Source: Rosellinia necatrix
Taxonomy: Eukaryota > Ascomycota > Sordariomycetes > Xylariales > Xylariaceae
Length of the DNA: 64,000 bases
Assembly: GCA_021209875.1 (NCBI GenBank)
Contig: JAGYVD010000006.1
Location: 930,001-994,000, forward strand
Reading direction: 5' to 3'
Shown here: positions 11,667 through 24,087 of the stretch, one piece after another
Layout of the letters: each line of letters begins with the position of its first letter
How positions within the stretch are numbered: position 1 is the first letter of the stretch
Made by a program: the position numbers and the translations under genes
Notes under the pieces: generated by a model
The model's database searches: none
The model's input: only the letters and a program-made list of their open reading frames with translations
What the model was told of the DNA's origin: nothing

Positions 11667-12377
11667 TTAGTCCTCGCGCCATAGGCCGCACGGGTACGGC
11701 TCGTACTCCGCACTAACAGCCCCTTTTAAATCGCGTAAGAGTATGTCCCTCGCCTTCGAGGCTCCAGAGGTAGAATTGAATTGAATGGTAAGTACCCCTG
11801 GGCGAATATCTCGGTAGGAAGACCTTTCCTGGGTAGTGGCTGGGAAGCGCATTTGGGAGTCATCCGGCTCGGAATCCACCGTCGAGGCCAAGATTGCCAC
11901 CAAGACTCGTTGGTTCACGATAGACTTAGGTCCATGTATGCGCAGAACCCGGCTGTGCGGAGGGGCAGGCTTCGCCACGGACTGGCTGGGTAAATCTACG
12001 TTTGGGCGCCAAGAGAGGAGGGAGAATCGCTTCTCCCGGGCTAATTGACAAAGGCGGCGGGCCCCGTGTATATTGGAGAACTCGACCTCAGCCATACACA
12101 CGTCCGTCGAGTTATTAGGGATTGGGCGTATGTCGCAAGATGTCACAAACCCACAGCCACGTAGGACGTCAAATAAGGCGGGGTATGTGATCGCAGACGG
12201 CAGCGGATATACCAAGACCATCACACCCGATTTCGAGTGCGCAGTTATATGGCCGTTGGGGGGGATAGGGCCTTCGTACTCTCCGCTCGGGCTAGGCGGT
12301 TCTTCATCGACAGACCAATACTCGGACTCGGATCCAATTTCCTCTAGAGACTCGACTTCATTTCCACCCCGAGGCAT
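11667..12377 (-). CDS. conserved fungal RRM-like hypothetical protein
   Basis: A single uninterrupted reading frame encodes 236 residues. The first 60 are acidic and Ser/Pro-rich. Residues about 65-130 resemble a divergent RNA-recognition motif: YPALFDVLRGCGFVTSCDI reads like the beta1-alpha1-beta2 part, and MAEVEFSNIHGARRLCQLA like the beta3-alpha2 part. A second similar unit starts at RVLRIHGPKSIVNQRVL and ends in YEPYPCG, a pattern I recall from uncharacterised fungal proteins with Mei2-like architecture. The segment lacks strong RNP1 aromatics, so RNA binding is only a possibility. No intron is needed. It is isolated in AT-richer DNA, so a lineage-specific or decaying copy remains possible. 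Confidence 0.6.
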   Translation of the reverse strand: MPRGGNEVESLEEIGSESEYWSVDEEPPSPSGEYEGPIPPNGHITAHSKSGVMVLVYPLPSAITYPALFDVLRGCGFVTSCDIRPIPNNSTDVCMAEVEFSNIHGARRLCQLAREKRFSLLSWRPNVDLPSQSVAKPAPPHSRVLRIHGPKSIVNQRVLVAILASTVDSEPDDSQMRFPATTQERSSYRDIRPGVLTIQFNSTSGASKARDILLRDLKGAVSAEYEPYPCGLWRED

Positions 12378-12952
12378 GGGTTCGTCCTCACTTAACGTCG
12401 TGGATACGCCTTTGTTCGGATGATTAGATATGCCTCTGCCGAAGTACCGAGTCCATTCATTCCAGTCATTGACCAGAGGTTTAACACTCTGTTCTGTATG
12501 ATGGAACTAGGTGTGAAATTAGCGAAAGGCCCAGGCCTCGGCGACAGGAGTTGAGGCATAGATAAGTTCTTGCGCGTCAAGCAGCTCACCATTGTGTGCG
12601 ATAATGACCGGAGCACGTAGTCAATGCGGACTTGTGATTAATGTAATTCGAAGTGGAAATATGTAAGAGAATGGGTGAACCGCGTTGTAAAGCGTTTATC
12701 CAGTGAAGTATATTGTGGTGAAGGCCTGAACGAGTAGAAGGGAAACAAATAACACGCGTATATAACTGAACATCAGGCCCGATGAGACATAATAGGTAGT
12801 CGAGGTCCGGGCATGCATGCCAAAACCATGTGGGTCCTAATACCGTCCTAGCTTGATTCACATAAACCTTCCGGTAAGTAAGGGGTGACGATCGGTCCAA
12901 CGGGAATGGGCGTTTCCCATGGTGTTTATCTTGCAAGTTTATGCGTAGAGCA

Positions 12953-13003
12953 GGTACCTACCTAGGCAGGCAGGCAGGCAGGCAGGTAGGTAGGTAGGTA
13001 CAG
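12953..13003. repeat. (CAGG)n / (TAGG)n tetranucleotide tract
   Basis: GGTACCTACCTAGG leads into about five GGCA units and then three GGTA units, ending in GGTAC. It belongs to the dispersed ACCT/AGGT family seen throughout the window. Confidence 0.85.
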
Positions 13004-13242
13004 CTAGACTCCCTGGGGCAATTATTGCCTATATATAGAGTATACAAGGTAGCTGCACGTGCGGATAGCGATGTGATGTCCGTTGTTTTTGTAGTAGGTA
13101 GTTGCTACCCAACGTTGGCTGTGGACTATACTTGACAGCATTTGCGAGCGAATACGATTGCAATTAGACCAGTCTGACAATGTCACTGCTAAATAGACAA
13201 CTTTCGAGGTGGACCGGAAAGAACAACGACTAAGTAGATACC

Positions 13243-13289
13243 AGGTAGGTAGGCACCTAAGTACCTAGGTAGGTAGGTAGGTAGGTAGA
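13243..13289. repeat. (TAGG)n tetranucleotide tract
   Basis: The tract comprises AGGTAGGTAGG, CACCTAAGTACCTAGG and four further TAGG units. Same sequence family as the 12953 tract. Confidence 0.85.
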
Positions 13290-14347
13290 TAGGCGAGTTG
13301 GCTTGATAGTCGTAGGAGATTGAAATGCTTCGAACTCGAGAGCAATGAATGATATGAACCACTACATGGGTAGCAACCTTGGAACTGATCATCCGAGACC
13401 CTTTCTGTGCGTTTGAATTGATGGAGGTAAGGCGCGAACGAACCTAAATAAACATCAGGGTGGCTGGCTCAATCTTGTATATGGATCTTACCTACCTATC
13501 TATCCTATCTAGGCAGCTCGACGTAGGTAAGTAAAAACCGGTCGTCGATGTGAGGTGTTCCCAGGATAGTTAGGTGTGTGGTAGATGCGCGCTGGCCTGC
13601 TCCCCATGACTTGCGTGTCCTGTTCATCACTGACGGTCGCCTTATAGTCCCACGTCCTGCCGACTTCCTCCTTGGCGTCGCTTCCATCGGCAACGGGCGC
13701 CTCCCCGGTGTGTGTTGCGATCCCGTGAGCCTGAATTAGTCGAGCATTGTTCACACCTCGCTGCCGACCCAGCCGAGCCACGGGGGGGGGATGGGCTTGC
13801 CCGCAGAAAGGCGCCGCGCTGGCTGGCTTCGGACTCCGTCAGGTCGCCTCTGCGCCGCCACGAACCTTTGGAACACGGTCGGCGGTCTGGAGTTGCGGAG
13901 AGGCGGTTGTCTCTCCAATTGGCGCCGTGGCAACGAGCTCGCGGAGCCACTGGTTTCTCAGAATGGCTACCCGGCCAGGCCGGCGGCCAATCAACCTGGG
14001 CGCGTGATCCTTGTCCTGCAGAGCTCGACTGATTCGGAGTGTTTGGCGGTGCTCGACCGAGCCGCGATTGGCGGGGGTATGTGAGGCGAGACAGAGGAGG
14101 AGGAGGGGGGGGGAGGGTTGGGCTATTTCATGGTCGCACCGCGGAAAGATGTGGCTTTTCCACGGTGACAGCACCCCAAGCTCGCTCACTCCCTGTATCG
14201 GATCAATACTACCGACGGAACCATGGAAACATGTCTCGGTTGCGGGGTCGCGGTGGTGCAGTTCGCCGCACAGCCGGACACAAGTGAGTTAGTTTTACTC
14301 GAGGAAGGGGGGAATGCGGGGAAAGGTTGTAAGTCGTCGTCGTACCA

Positions 14348-14357
14348 TTATATATAT
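14348..14357 (+). promoter_or_regulatory. TATA box of the SDR gene
   Basis: The sequence TTATATATAT lies about 105-114 bp upstream of the ATG at 14462, a good distance for a fungal TATA element. Inferred. Confidence 0.5.
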
Positions 14358-14461
14358 GGCCCCGGGGTTTCCCCTGTTACGATGGTCATGGTCATGGTCG
14401 TGGCACTTTCCCGGCAGCATAGACATACATCACACCCGATACAACAACTATCAAGTTCACC

Positions 14462-15486
14462 ATGAATCGCCCAGCTGCTCTGCGTCTCGCTCGACAGCTA
14501 GGAAGGGGGCTTCAACACCGGCCGGCCCCGGGAAACGGCCACAGGACCGGAACGGCATACTCTTCCCTGGCCCGTGAATCGAACGAGGGAAAGAGCGTCA
14601 TCATTACGGGGTCCAGCAGGGGCATCGGGAAGGCCATTGCGCTGCGCCTGGCCGCCGACGGCTATAATGTCTGCGTCAACGACCTCCCCGCGAACCAGGC
14701 CGGCTGCGACGCCGTTGTCAAGGAGATCCGCGGCATGGGCAGGAAGGCCTGCACGGCGATAGCGGACGTCACCCAACGGGACCAGGTGAAGGACATGATC
14801 CAGACCAGCGTCCGGGAGCTAGGACCGCTCAACACCATGTAAGTACCTGAAACCCCCGGAGGTCCGCGCGCGGCCCGTGAGGAGAAGGAGGGGGGATGGG
14901 GGAGGGGGAGGCTTGGCTAACACGGATTGGGTGGGGGGATGCAGGATCGCCAACGCCGGGATAGTCCAGGTGAAGGAGCTCCTGGAGGTGTCGGACGAGG
15001 ACTTCCAGCGCATGTTCGCGATCAACGTGTTCGGGGTGCACAACTGCCTGTCGGAGGGGGGCGAAGCAGCTGATGGCGCAGGGCGCGTGCCGGGCGGACC
15101 GGCCGGGCAAGCTGCTGGCGGCGGCGTCGATCGTGGCGTTCCGGCCGTTCCCGCTGCTGCCGCACTACAGCGCGAGCAAGTGGGCGGTGCGCGGGCTCGT
15201 GCAGACGTACGCCATGGCCCTCGCGCGCCACCACATCACCGCCAACGCCTACGCCCCCGGCATCGTCGACACCAAGATGTGGGACCTCATCGACGCCGGC
15301 GTCGCCGACCGCACCGGCGCCGAGAGGGGCACCGTCCGCGACAGCCTCGCCCAGCAGCTGACCGCCATCGACCGCGTCAGCGTCCCCGAGGACGTCGCCA
15401 ACGCCGTCAGCTACCTCGCGAGCAGCGATAGCGACTTCGTCACCGGCCAGACCCAGCTCGTGGACGGGGGTATCATTTTCACGTAA
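14462..15486 (+). CDS. short-chain dehydrogenase/reductase, diacetyl (acetoin) reductase-like, with an apparent +1 frameshift in a G-run
   Basis: Two exons (14462-14838, 14945-15486) are joined through a 106-nt intron with a GTAAGT donor. The first 37 residues are Arg/Ala-rich, hydroxylated and free of acidic residues, like a mitochondrial presequence. The classical SDR core follows: TGSSRGIG for NAD(P) binding, NAG (IANAG), the catalytic Tyr and Lys in YSASK, and the C-terminal FVTGQTQLVDGG typical of diacetyl reductase ((S)-acetoin forming) and related reductases. The frame breaks at a run of six Gs (15056-15061): five would keep frame and give the expected ...NCLSEGAKQLM... join, 305 residues in all. 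All conserved residues on both sides are intact, so I read this as one gene with a probable consensus error, though a real recent mutation is possible. The substrate assignment is by family resemblance only. Confidence 0.8.
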
Positions 15487-15911
15487 TCATTCATAGCACG
15501 CCGGCGCTTGGGGTGGGGGATACTAATTTTGGGCTCTTATTTTAAGTAAATTAGGAAAAGAATGCGAAGGATGACAAGACGAGATCTTATCTTGCTAGGG
15601 ATTTTTTTTTTTTCCCCATCGTACGGGTATCATTTTGTCATATTTCAGGACGCAGGATTTTTTCAATAATTGGTAGGTTAGTTAGTATGTCAATGTTGAA
15701 AAAAAAAAAAAGCTGATATATACTTGACAAGGTACCAGTATACAATTCACCATGCTCTCACTCTAAATCCCCCTCAAAAGTAAACACCAAAGCCCAACCA
15801 GACAGATATAATAATATACACAAGAACTCCCTCCCCTGCCCCCTGCCCCCTCCCCTCGCAGCCAAAAGCCCCCTTATGCCCCCTCCCCCCTCCCGCCCTC
15901 TTTACATAACC
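15487..15911. other. convergent 3' intergenic region
   Basis: This 425-bp spacer lies between the 3' ends of the SDR (+) and the membrane protein gene (-). It holds T- and A-homopolymers (15602-15613, 15700-15711) and a C-rich CCCCTCCCC stretch near 15830-15895. No gene. Confidence 0.5.
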
Positions 15912-17941
15912 TTACCCGAGCCTCACGACCCTCCACATGCGCAGGCACTCCTGCAGGTCCATGCTCAGCGAGCCCTCGTGCGCCGCGCTCCCCCCGGCCC
16001 CGGCCCCGGCCCCGGCGGCGGCGTCGCGCACGAGCGCGACGAGCAGGCTGGCCTGGGCGAAGAGCTCCTGGCGGGCTGCCAGCAGGTCGAAGTCGGCGGC
16101 GCGCATGCCGCCGTTGTCGGCCCACGCCTTCCACGCGTCCAGCACCTCGCAGAGGCCGCGCGCGAACGCGCCGTCGAGCACCATGCGGTGCAGCAGCGTG
16201 CCCACGACGTCGCGCAGCGGTAGCGGCGTCGGCGTCGTGGCGGAGGAGGTGGTGGTAGTGGTGGTGGAGGAGGTCCCTTCTCGCCGCGCCCGCAGCCAGC
16301 GCAGGTTGTGCTCCGCCACGAGCGCAGTGTCCCACTTCGGACTCTGCAGCGCCTCGAGGCGCCGTGTCTCGCGGCGCTGCGCGTCGCGGCGGGATCGGTC
16401 GCGCACTGGAGAGAGGGGGGGGTGGAAGACCATGTTAGTTATCGCTTTGTGAGAGGGGGGGGAAAGGGGGAGGGAGAGTTTCCGTCATTGTATGTGTGTC
16501 CGTTGAAAAGGGGGGGAAGGAAAGGAAAAAAAAAAAACGTACTGTCATTCATGCGCTGCATCATCTCGCGCTCGGTGCGCTGGCGGACGGCGATCTGGCG
16601 GGCGGCGGGGTCCATGCGGGCCTCGGCGGCCATGGCGATGCGCTGCTCCTGCATGGCGCGGACGAAGGTCTCGTGGTCCTCCATGGCGGTGCCGCCGGCC
16701 GAGGTCGTCTCCCACTGCGGCGTCAGCGAGCCGTCGACGACGCCGAGCAGCTCCAGCACGCCGCAGGGCACCGTGTCGCGCCGCGCGAACGCCAGCACCT
16801 CGTCCGGGATCCGGTAGTTCCAGAGCACCGTCTGGCTCGTCGTCCCGTACGCCGTCGCCGCCGACGCGAACCACTTCCCCGCCGTGTGCGCGCCGCTCTG
16901 CCGCAGGTGCTCCATGTGCAGGCTCTGCACCTCGTACCCCGCCGACGACGCCGGCCCGGACCCGGACCCGGACCCGGACCCCGGCTCCTGGCTCAGCGCC
17001 GACTGCAGCCCGTCCGCGGAGAACTGGCACGTGATCGGCAGTGTGGCGTTCCGCTCGCCCTGCTTCTGGATCGAGTCTTCCGACTGCTTCGGCGAGCCCT
17101 CCCCCTTGAGCTTGTCGGACTTCTCCTCTTTCGTCTTGCCCGCGTCGTCTGTCTCTTCCGGTGATTGCGCCGCCTCCTGGGAGCTCGAGGCTGCCGCGGA
17201 ACCTTTCCCTTCCCCTTCCCCTTCCCCCTCCTCCTCTGATTCCTTCTTCGGTGGTGGCGGCGGTGGCAGCGAGACCCAATAGGGCGGCAGTTTCGAGGCG
17301 TCGCGCGTCGTCCACGACGGCTCCCACGTGACCTTCAGTGACAGGTGGCCGTCGGAGTCGTCGAGGGGCGCGATGGCGAGGGCCACGTGGCTCCGGTCGG
17401 GGCTCTTCATGAGCGCGCAGCCCATGGGCGTCCAGAGGCCCGTGGACCGCAGCAGCCGCCAGCCGTGCGGGTCCGGCAGCGCGCCCAGGTCGAGCAGGTA
17501 GGCGACGAGCTCCTGGAACTCGACCTCGACCTGCGGCTGGCGCAGCTGGTCGGCGTACTCGACGCGCTGCGTCTTGATCCCGATCGTGTTCGTCTTCCAG
17601 TTGAACGTCGTCCACGACCCGCCCGGGATCGCGCTCGGCTGCCGCGACACCTGCCAGTACGCCCCCCGCTGGTCGAAGCGGTCCCACGGCTGCACCGCGT
17701 ACCGCGGCAGCTCCACCTCGATCACCCGGTTGACCACGTCGCTCCGCGTCAGCGCCGTCAGCTTGCCGTGGCGCAGCATGCGCTTGATCTTCGAGAGCGC
17801 CGCCAGCGTCGCGAGCGTGTTGTACAGGATCGGCAGCACGCCCAGCACGGCCAGCGGCACACCGATGATGGTGATGATGTTCTCGGCCGTGCTGTTGCCG
17901 CTGCTGTTGCTGCTGTTGTTGTTGTTGTCGTTGTTGGACAT
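15912..17941 (-). CDS. fungal membrane-anchored protein of unknown function
   Basis: Two exons (17941-16543, 16405-15912) encode 630 residues; a 137-nt intron is joined in phase 1. The start MSNNDNNNN sits in a CATCATGTCC context; the frame continues upstream but has no earlier ATG. A Ser/Asn-rich tip precedes one strongly hydrophobic segment (about residues 20-48, IITIIGVPLAVLGVLPILYN), giving a signal anchor or single membrane helix. A conserved-looking region follows with VIEVELPRYAVQPWDRFDQRG and GGSWTTFNWKT. Residues about 235-330 are low complexity (poly-Pro, Glu/Gly, Ser, Lys), and a short GSGSGSGSG run follows. The last 160 residues are helical and charged. I do not recognise a named domain and assign no function. 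Confidence 0.75.
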
Positions 17942-20900
17942 GATGGCGGCGGGTTTGGTGCGAGGCGGCAACGCTCTCGTGTGCTGCAGGGCGCTCGCGG
18001 TTCTACACTACACTGCACTGCACTGCACTGCACTATACTACAGCGGATCGCGAAGCGGCATCGTGCAGCACGAAGGAATCTATTTAATTTATTTATTTAT
18101 TTGACGGCGTTGTCGTCGGACCCTCTTTCCAGCCCTACTACCCAAAACCGCTAGTCCGGCTGGCGGCTGCAGGTTCGCGTTCAGCTGAGTTATCACCATA
18201 CCCGAAACGGTCAGGGGTTTACAGCTCCATGCAGGACAGACGTGGTATTAAGTGGTAAAAATATAGCATATCGCGTGTTTTTTTTTTTTTTTCATCACAA
18301 CGGTCGACAATTACCCTGGTCAGGCAGGCGTATTACATGCATGCCCTTGTGAAACATGTTACGGCGGGTAAATGGAAGGCAAACTATGTATGTATGTAGC
18401 CCACTGCCCATGATGACATTTTAAAATCATAGTCTTGCTATAGATGATTCCCTGATCCGCTTTCGTACTTTCGCTAGGGAAACCAAGATACATTTACGTA
18501 TTTCGTTATCACTATATTTTGACCATATTTCGTTCAAGTCGAAATAAACTTATTATTTTGATTATCATCTTGGGATTTACATACTTTGTCACCGTGTACG
18601 AAGTAGTTAGATACGCCTGTAGTACTGGCCATAGCAATAACAGTCGCCGTAACAGAAAGTCTCGTCTACGCGACCGACTGTCCGGCGAACTTACCCAACT
18701 CTGACAGGAAAGAGTAGTCACACCTCCGCGAGGTAATTGTTCTAGATCTGTTCTACCAAGGCGAAGTTAGCCAGGCTGAAGTCAAAGGGTATTTTGCAAA
18801 CTCGGTGACATCGGGTTCCTATCAGATATGAAGCCTTGTCAAAGGCGATATCATCAAAGCTGTCGAGCTATGTTGACCGTCGTGATAAAATATGATCATC
18901 CGGTGGAATTAAATCAAGTAGAGAAATAAGGTGCTGAAAAAGCTTACATTTAGTTCATTTGTGCAAACGGTAGCGTGACAATTGGTTTCCTATCAAGCGT
19001 CTCGTTAGTACCGCGCATGTTTATGGACCATGCACCAACTGGCGATATTGCTGCAATCAGAGCGGACGTTTGTCATCAACGCCGAAAAGCTATGACATAT
19101 GCTTGTCAATGTTTTGGTCGAATCATCATGTTGCAATGCGAATATCGCCGGCGGCGCTCAAGGCGAAGAAAAGCGGAACGAACCTTCTATGCGCTTACAT
19201 GGTCAGCAATGGATCACTAAGATAGCAAAGAGATAGCCAAGAGGGATATGTTTTCAGAAAATGCATGAATGGTAGGTAAATATGTTATCTTCAACGGGAA
19301 TCCGAATCAGACTCGTCATCTGTGTTCATCAGGTGATGGCGGTGATGAGGTGCAAGAAAAATGGGAAAACGAACCTGGAAATTGTGATGGCGACATGCGA
19401 GAGAAGCAATTACCATTCCATATACGACATATGGCAGTATATTGGTGGCAATTGATTCCGCGCCGGATCGTATACACCCCAATTATAAATATACAGCCAT
19501 CTACTGCAGCTTGAGGTCAGCTGGCAATTCCTCAACGCAGACCAAATAACAGGTGCCCGGTGGGGTATTGTGATCAGTGGGCGAGGTTTTCTAGGCCTGC
19601 CACAAATTGGCGTATCGACTCATGTGGTTTAAAATTCGGAGCCCAGTGCCATTTCATCATGTCGACGTGGAATGTGTTGGCCAAACGGAGATATGCGTAC
19701 CGGAAGCTGGAAAATATTGGGCTACTACGTACTATTGCCGAATTAGCATCGTTACTCCAGCTATCCAACGCAAGAAATACAGCGACGACATGAGTCGAAG
19801 TGGGTACATCAGATATCAGCCAGTTTTTTTCGTCAAAGACTAAGTCTCAGCCGGTAATTTCCAGCTATGCCGAAGCATAGAGAATGATCATCACGATACC
19901 AGGGGTAGAATACACCGAAAGCGGGCAGGAGAGCACATACCAAATCCTATGGGTGTACTGAATGTATGATTGGTATCCAATTTGGTATCCGATCACTTGA
20001 TCCGAGTACACTTCCGACGGGGTTTCACGGTCGTACAGGATTCTGTCGCCTGTCTAGATAGATAGAGACCTAGATAAAAAAGGATTAGCACAACCAACCA
20101 TGCGCATGCCTAGATCAAAATAGAGCGATGATGTTGCTAGCTCAGACTGACGTGTATATCGGTTTCATACCCCCCAAAAGAGGTCAAAGACTCTAGTTTG
20201 CGGTTTACAGAGTGTCATCAAAGAAAATGGATTGGTGGTTGTGAAGGGGAGCAGGTTTACTTACAGATTTGCATTGCGTGTTGTGGAAGGTGAAAAGAGA
20301 GAAGAGCTTAGAGCTTCAAATTTGTTTAAATAATGGATATCAAAAAATTTGACATGGGCTCTCCCTATATCAGCCGTTCATTGGCCAAGTGGTGGATAAG
20401 TCCCACATAGATATGTGGTAAAGTGGAGATAGCCAACTGTATGTCGGAAAAAGAAGAATCCAGCCCGATAACCCCACTTTCATGCTACCCCGGAGGCACC
20501 CCAGAGGTTCCAATGTTCAGCTGTCGAAGGAGCCGACAATGGCCGTCAACAAGCCTCCAAGTGGGACAGCACGCGATAGGGAGGGGCGGGGGTACCCGAG
20601 GTATGCATGTATGTACAAGTACGCAAGCCGTCAACGAGGTCCTGGGCATTCAAGCTTCAAGCCCTTAAAGGTACCGGTAAATACCTGCCCGTACCGAGTC
20701 TTGATCCATAAGGTAACCTAGGTACTTTTGTAAGTAACGGGTGACTAACTACCTACTTACAGCTACTTGGATACTTACACCTGCTTACACCTACCTGTAC
20801 TTACACCTACTGTACCTGCCTGGAGCCGGGACAGCTGGGGACTGGGTGAGCGTCTGGTCACCCGCGCATCAGCATTTTCAAGACAAGCAAGCCCAGACCC

Positions 20901-21915
20901 ATGCATGGCCTAGGAGATTGTCAGCTGCGACGGCTAGAGCGTCTCTAATCTTACTTCCGATAGCTGCCATTGGGAGAGAGAATGTATGGCGGTCGACACT
21001 GTATCGGGTACTATGCCAATTCCCTGGTTTGTATCCACCAATGAGCGGCGCCGGGACTTTGCACGACTACCTAGACTGGAATGAACCCCATGCAACAGAT
21101 GAACTCGGCATAGATCAAGTGACGTATGCCGACAGACCAGGCCGAGGTTGGCCGACATCTCCCGTACCGCCCGCATCGGTACAATGCCCAGCGACTGCCA
21201 CCACTACCACCACTAACACTACAACCCAAAGGTAGGTAGGTAAGGTACCTTAAGCAGGTAGGTACCTGCAGTTCTAGTTAAACCCATGTATCGGGAAACA
21301 CAATGCGGCTCGACCCGGGAAATCCTCTTTTTCCCAACGACGCAAACCACCCGCTAACCAGCCCTCCGTCGCTGTTGTACCGAGCTACCTCAACCTTGGT
21401 CCAGATGGTGCTTCCTGTAGCCACCTCGAATACCCACGAGAACTTAGGAGAACCGGCCTTGCCCTAGCTTATCTCGCCTCCTGTTCCTCGTCCCTTGCGC
21501 CCGAGAACCGGGGGAGGGGCTAGAACACCGGGGTTAGACAGGTAAAGAGAGAGAGAGAGAGAGAGAAATACGTCCTCGGTGCAGTCTCTTGAGACCTCAC
21601 GATCTGGCGTGTTCTACGAAGCCTTCTAATATTCCCCATAACTATCCGGACCATCTAGACCCAATCGGGTTTGTTTGTCTCTTATTACGTCCTCCCTCTT
21701 TCATCCTTCTCCAACCGTATTGTCTAAGTACTCGCCAGAGTGTGCTATTCTTCCCTTCTCTTTCTCTTCTCCCTCTCCCTCTCCCTCTCCCTCTCGATAC
21801 CGCCCACTCTGTTAGTGCCATTAGAACGCTGCCGACTTATTCATCTTGCTCTTTGTCTTCTCGCCATACCAACAAGTAAGGATTGACCACTTATACGACC
21901 TACTTGCTCGTCGTC
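17942..21915. other. 4-kb gene-poor region upstream of FBPase
   Basis: The stretch 18240-20400 is AT-rich and I see no supported gene; the open frames are below 90 codons and unrecognised. A short ACTGC tandem (about 18008-18032) lies just upstream of the membrane protein gene, and ATTT repeats at about 18080-18100. ACCT-type tracts are at 20712-20835 and 21232-21266. From 21690 to 21800 the + strand becomes a CT-rich tract (CTCTCCCTCTCC), common upstream of strongly expressed fungal genes such as FBPase here. Confidence 0.5.
21547..21566. repeat. (GA)10 microsatellite
   Basis: A pure GA dinucleotide run about 350 bp upstream of the FBPase start. Confidence 0.9.
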
Positions 21916-23103
21916 ATGGCGGCCAACGGATCACACACGATGCCTCCCTCCGAATCTGCAAGTGTAAACACCAACATCGTCACATTAACCCGATTCTTGA
22001 CCGAAGAGCAGACGAAACACAAGGAGGCTACCGGGGACTTCACGTGAGAGCGCGACGCCTTACTCCCCACCTCGTCCCGTGTGCAATTGGGCGCTGACGG
22101 TTATGTGACGTAGATTACTCTGCCATGCCCTCCAGTTCTCCTTCAAAGCCATTTCCTACTACATCCGCCGAGCGACGCTGGTCAACCTGACCGGTCTTGC
22201 CGGCCAGTCCAATGCGACCGGCGACGACCAGAAGAAGCTGGACGTCATCGGGAACGACCTATTCATCTCGGCCATGCGGTCGTCGGGCAAGTGCGCGCTG
22301 CTCGTATCCGAGGAGGAGGAGGAGATCATATTCTTCAACGACCGGGATTCGGGGGCCCGTTACGCCGTGGCGTGCGACCCTATCGACGGCAGCTCCAACT
22401 TGGACGCTGGTGTCTCCGTCGGCACCATCTTCGGTATTCATAAGCTGGCCGAGGGCTCGACCGGCACGAAAGAGGACATTCTGAGGCCCGGGACCGAGCT
22501 TCTGGCCGCCGGCTTCACCATGTACGGCGCCTCAGCCCAGCTCGTCATCACCATGAAGGGCGGCACCGTCAACGGCTTCACGCTGGATAACTCCTTTGGC
22601 GAATTCATCCTGACCCACCCCGACATGAGGATCCCAAAGAAACGCGCCATCTACTCGGTTAACGAGGGCAACTCGTTGTACTGGCAGGAGAGCACGAAAT
22701 CATACTTCAACTCCTTGAAATACCCCCAGGATGATGGCAAGCCCTACAGCGCGCGTTACATCGGCAGCATGGTCGCCGACGCTTACCGGACCCTACTCTA
22801 CGGCGGCATCTTCGCGTACCCCGCCGATAAGAAGAGCCCTAAGGGCAAGCTGCGGATTCTGTACGAGTGCGCGCCCATGGCCATGGTGTTCGAGAACGGT
22901 AAGAGTTCAATGCGCTCTCTCCCCTTGGACATATATTGGAACCTGCGGATTTACTGACATACATGTATGCAGCTGGTGGCCAAGCCGTCAACGACCAAAT
23001 GACGCGAATGCTCGAGGTCGTGCCGCAGAGCATCCACGATCGCTCTGGCATCTATCTGGGGAGCTACGACGAGGTTGAGAAGGTCAAGACTTTCCATAAA
23101 TAA
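21916..23103 (+). CDS. fbp1: fructose-1,6-bisphosphatase
   Basis: Three exons (21916-22043, 22114-22898, 22973-23103) encode 347 residues, the usual length. The enzyme removes the 1-phosphate of fructose-1,6-bisphosphate, the committed cytosolic step of gluconeogenesis. It has NIVTLTRFLTEEQ near the N-terminus, then the AMP-site neighbourhood, GLAGQSNATGDDQKKLDVI. The metal-binding signature DPIDGSSNLD is at about 131-140, with the upstream acidic loop SEEEEE at 108-113. The substrate-binding RYIGSMVADAYRTLLYGGIFAYP and the C-terminal YECAPMAMVFENAGGQA are also present. Introns of 70 and 74 nt are placed by frame and by exact restoration of these motifs. The gene is complete and looks functional. 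Family regulation (glucose repression, fructose-2,6-bisphosphate inhibition) is known but not visible here. Confidence 0.96.
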
Positions 23104-24087
23104 AACATTGCACAAGGCCACTTTCGTGAGCATGACCCCCCTTAAACCTGGGTTTGGTTTCTAATATCTGGCCGACCTCGGCTCGGGAGGGGGCTATTGC
23201 CCTAGGGCTGTCCCGTTGTAACTTGGCATAACCGGCCAAGAGGGCAGCCCCTGTTGGCAATTTTGAATATCATGTATATTCGTAGTTAAAAAAACCAATG
23301 AATAAAAGTTACAAGATACAAAAAATGACGTACGCCGCTTTTGCCGGCTGTTCGCATGTCGATACCTGGCTATCCAATAGTATGGTTGTGTGTACATTTC
23401 ATTCACTCGGGAAATTCGATTTATATATATATGGCCAAAAAAAAAAAAAAAAAAAAAGTAACAGCATTTTATCAATGATGTTCCCTTCCCCCTCCCGCAC
23501 CCCAATATCGACACATTGAATAATCCGATAAGGCTAAGAGTCAAAGATCCCGCTTGGCTTCCAAACGATGTCGAACACACCCCCGATCACATGCGCAAGG
23601 ATAGCCGGGGCCGACAGACGGGGTAATTCCCTGACTCTCTCTGTTAGGCCGCTGCGCGCCATTCTCTCTCGACCTGACGGAGGTTGGCGACGTTTACATA
23701 GATATACGTTTTGTTTGTTTGGAGAAGAGGATGCCTTACTAATACCTACGGGTGGCCTTGGTATACTCGCCGTGGATAGAATAGGGTTTAGGGGAAGGGG
23801 AAAGGGGCGAGAGGGGGGAAAGACGCCTCGATATTTCACGCAGGGATGCCACGTCTTATCACATCACATAAACAGCAAATATCTAGCTATTTGAAAGTAG
23901 TCTGCCTGTCTTATGCTCCTCTTTCCTCATCATCACCATAATCACGTACAAATACCCATGCTAATACACTTTAAATAGAACTACTATCATCACGCCAGCT
24001 ACCGCTATCACTCCCCATAAAGCGCTGCCCACGATGTCCCCTGAGGCTGAACGACGTGTGGATGCCCCCCCAGTCCCCGGATCCGAC
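23104..24087. other. convergent intergenic region (FBPase / SEC3)
   Basis: This 984-bp spacer lies between two 3' ends. A TATATATATATGG segment leads into a run of about 21 As (23437-23457). No gene is supported. Confidence 0.5.

Larger units (their letters stand above)
12378..14461. other. intergenic region with ACCT/AGGT tracts
   Basis: No gene is supported in this 2.1-kb stretch. Two dense tetranucleotide tracts occur at 12953-13003 and 13243-13289. GC content rises after about 13600, with G-runs at 13782-13789 and 14101-14115. The final 120 bp carry the SDR promoter. Confidence 0.5.

Noticed and set aside
17942..17971. Longer N-terminus for the unknown membrane protein
   Set aside because: The upstream extension begins with TTG, not ATG; the first ATG (17941) has a good context.
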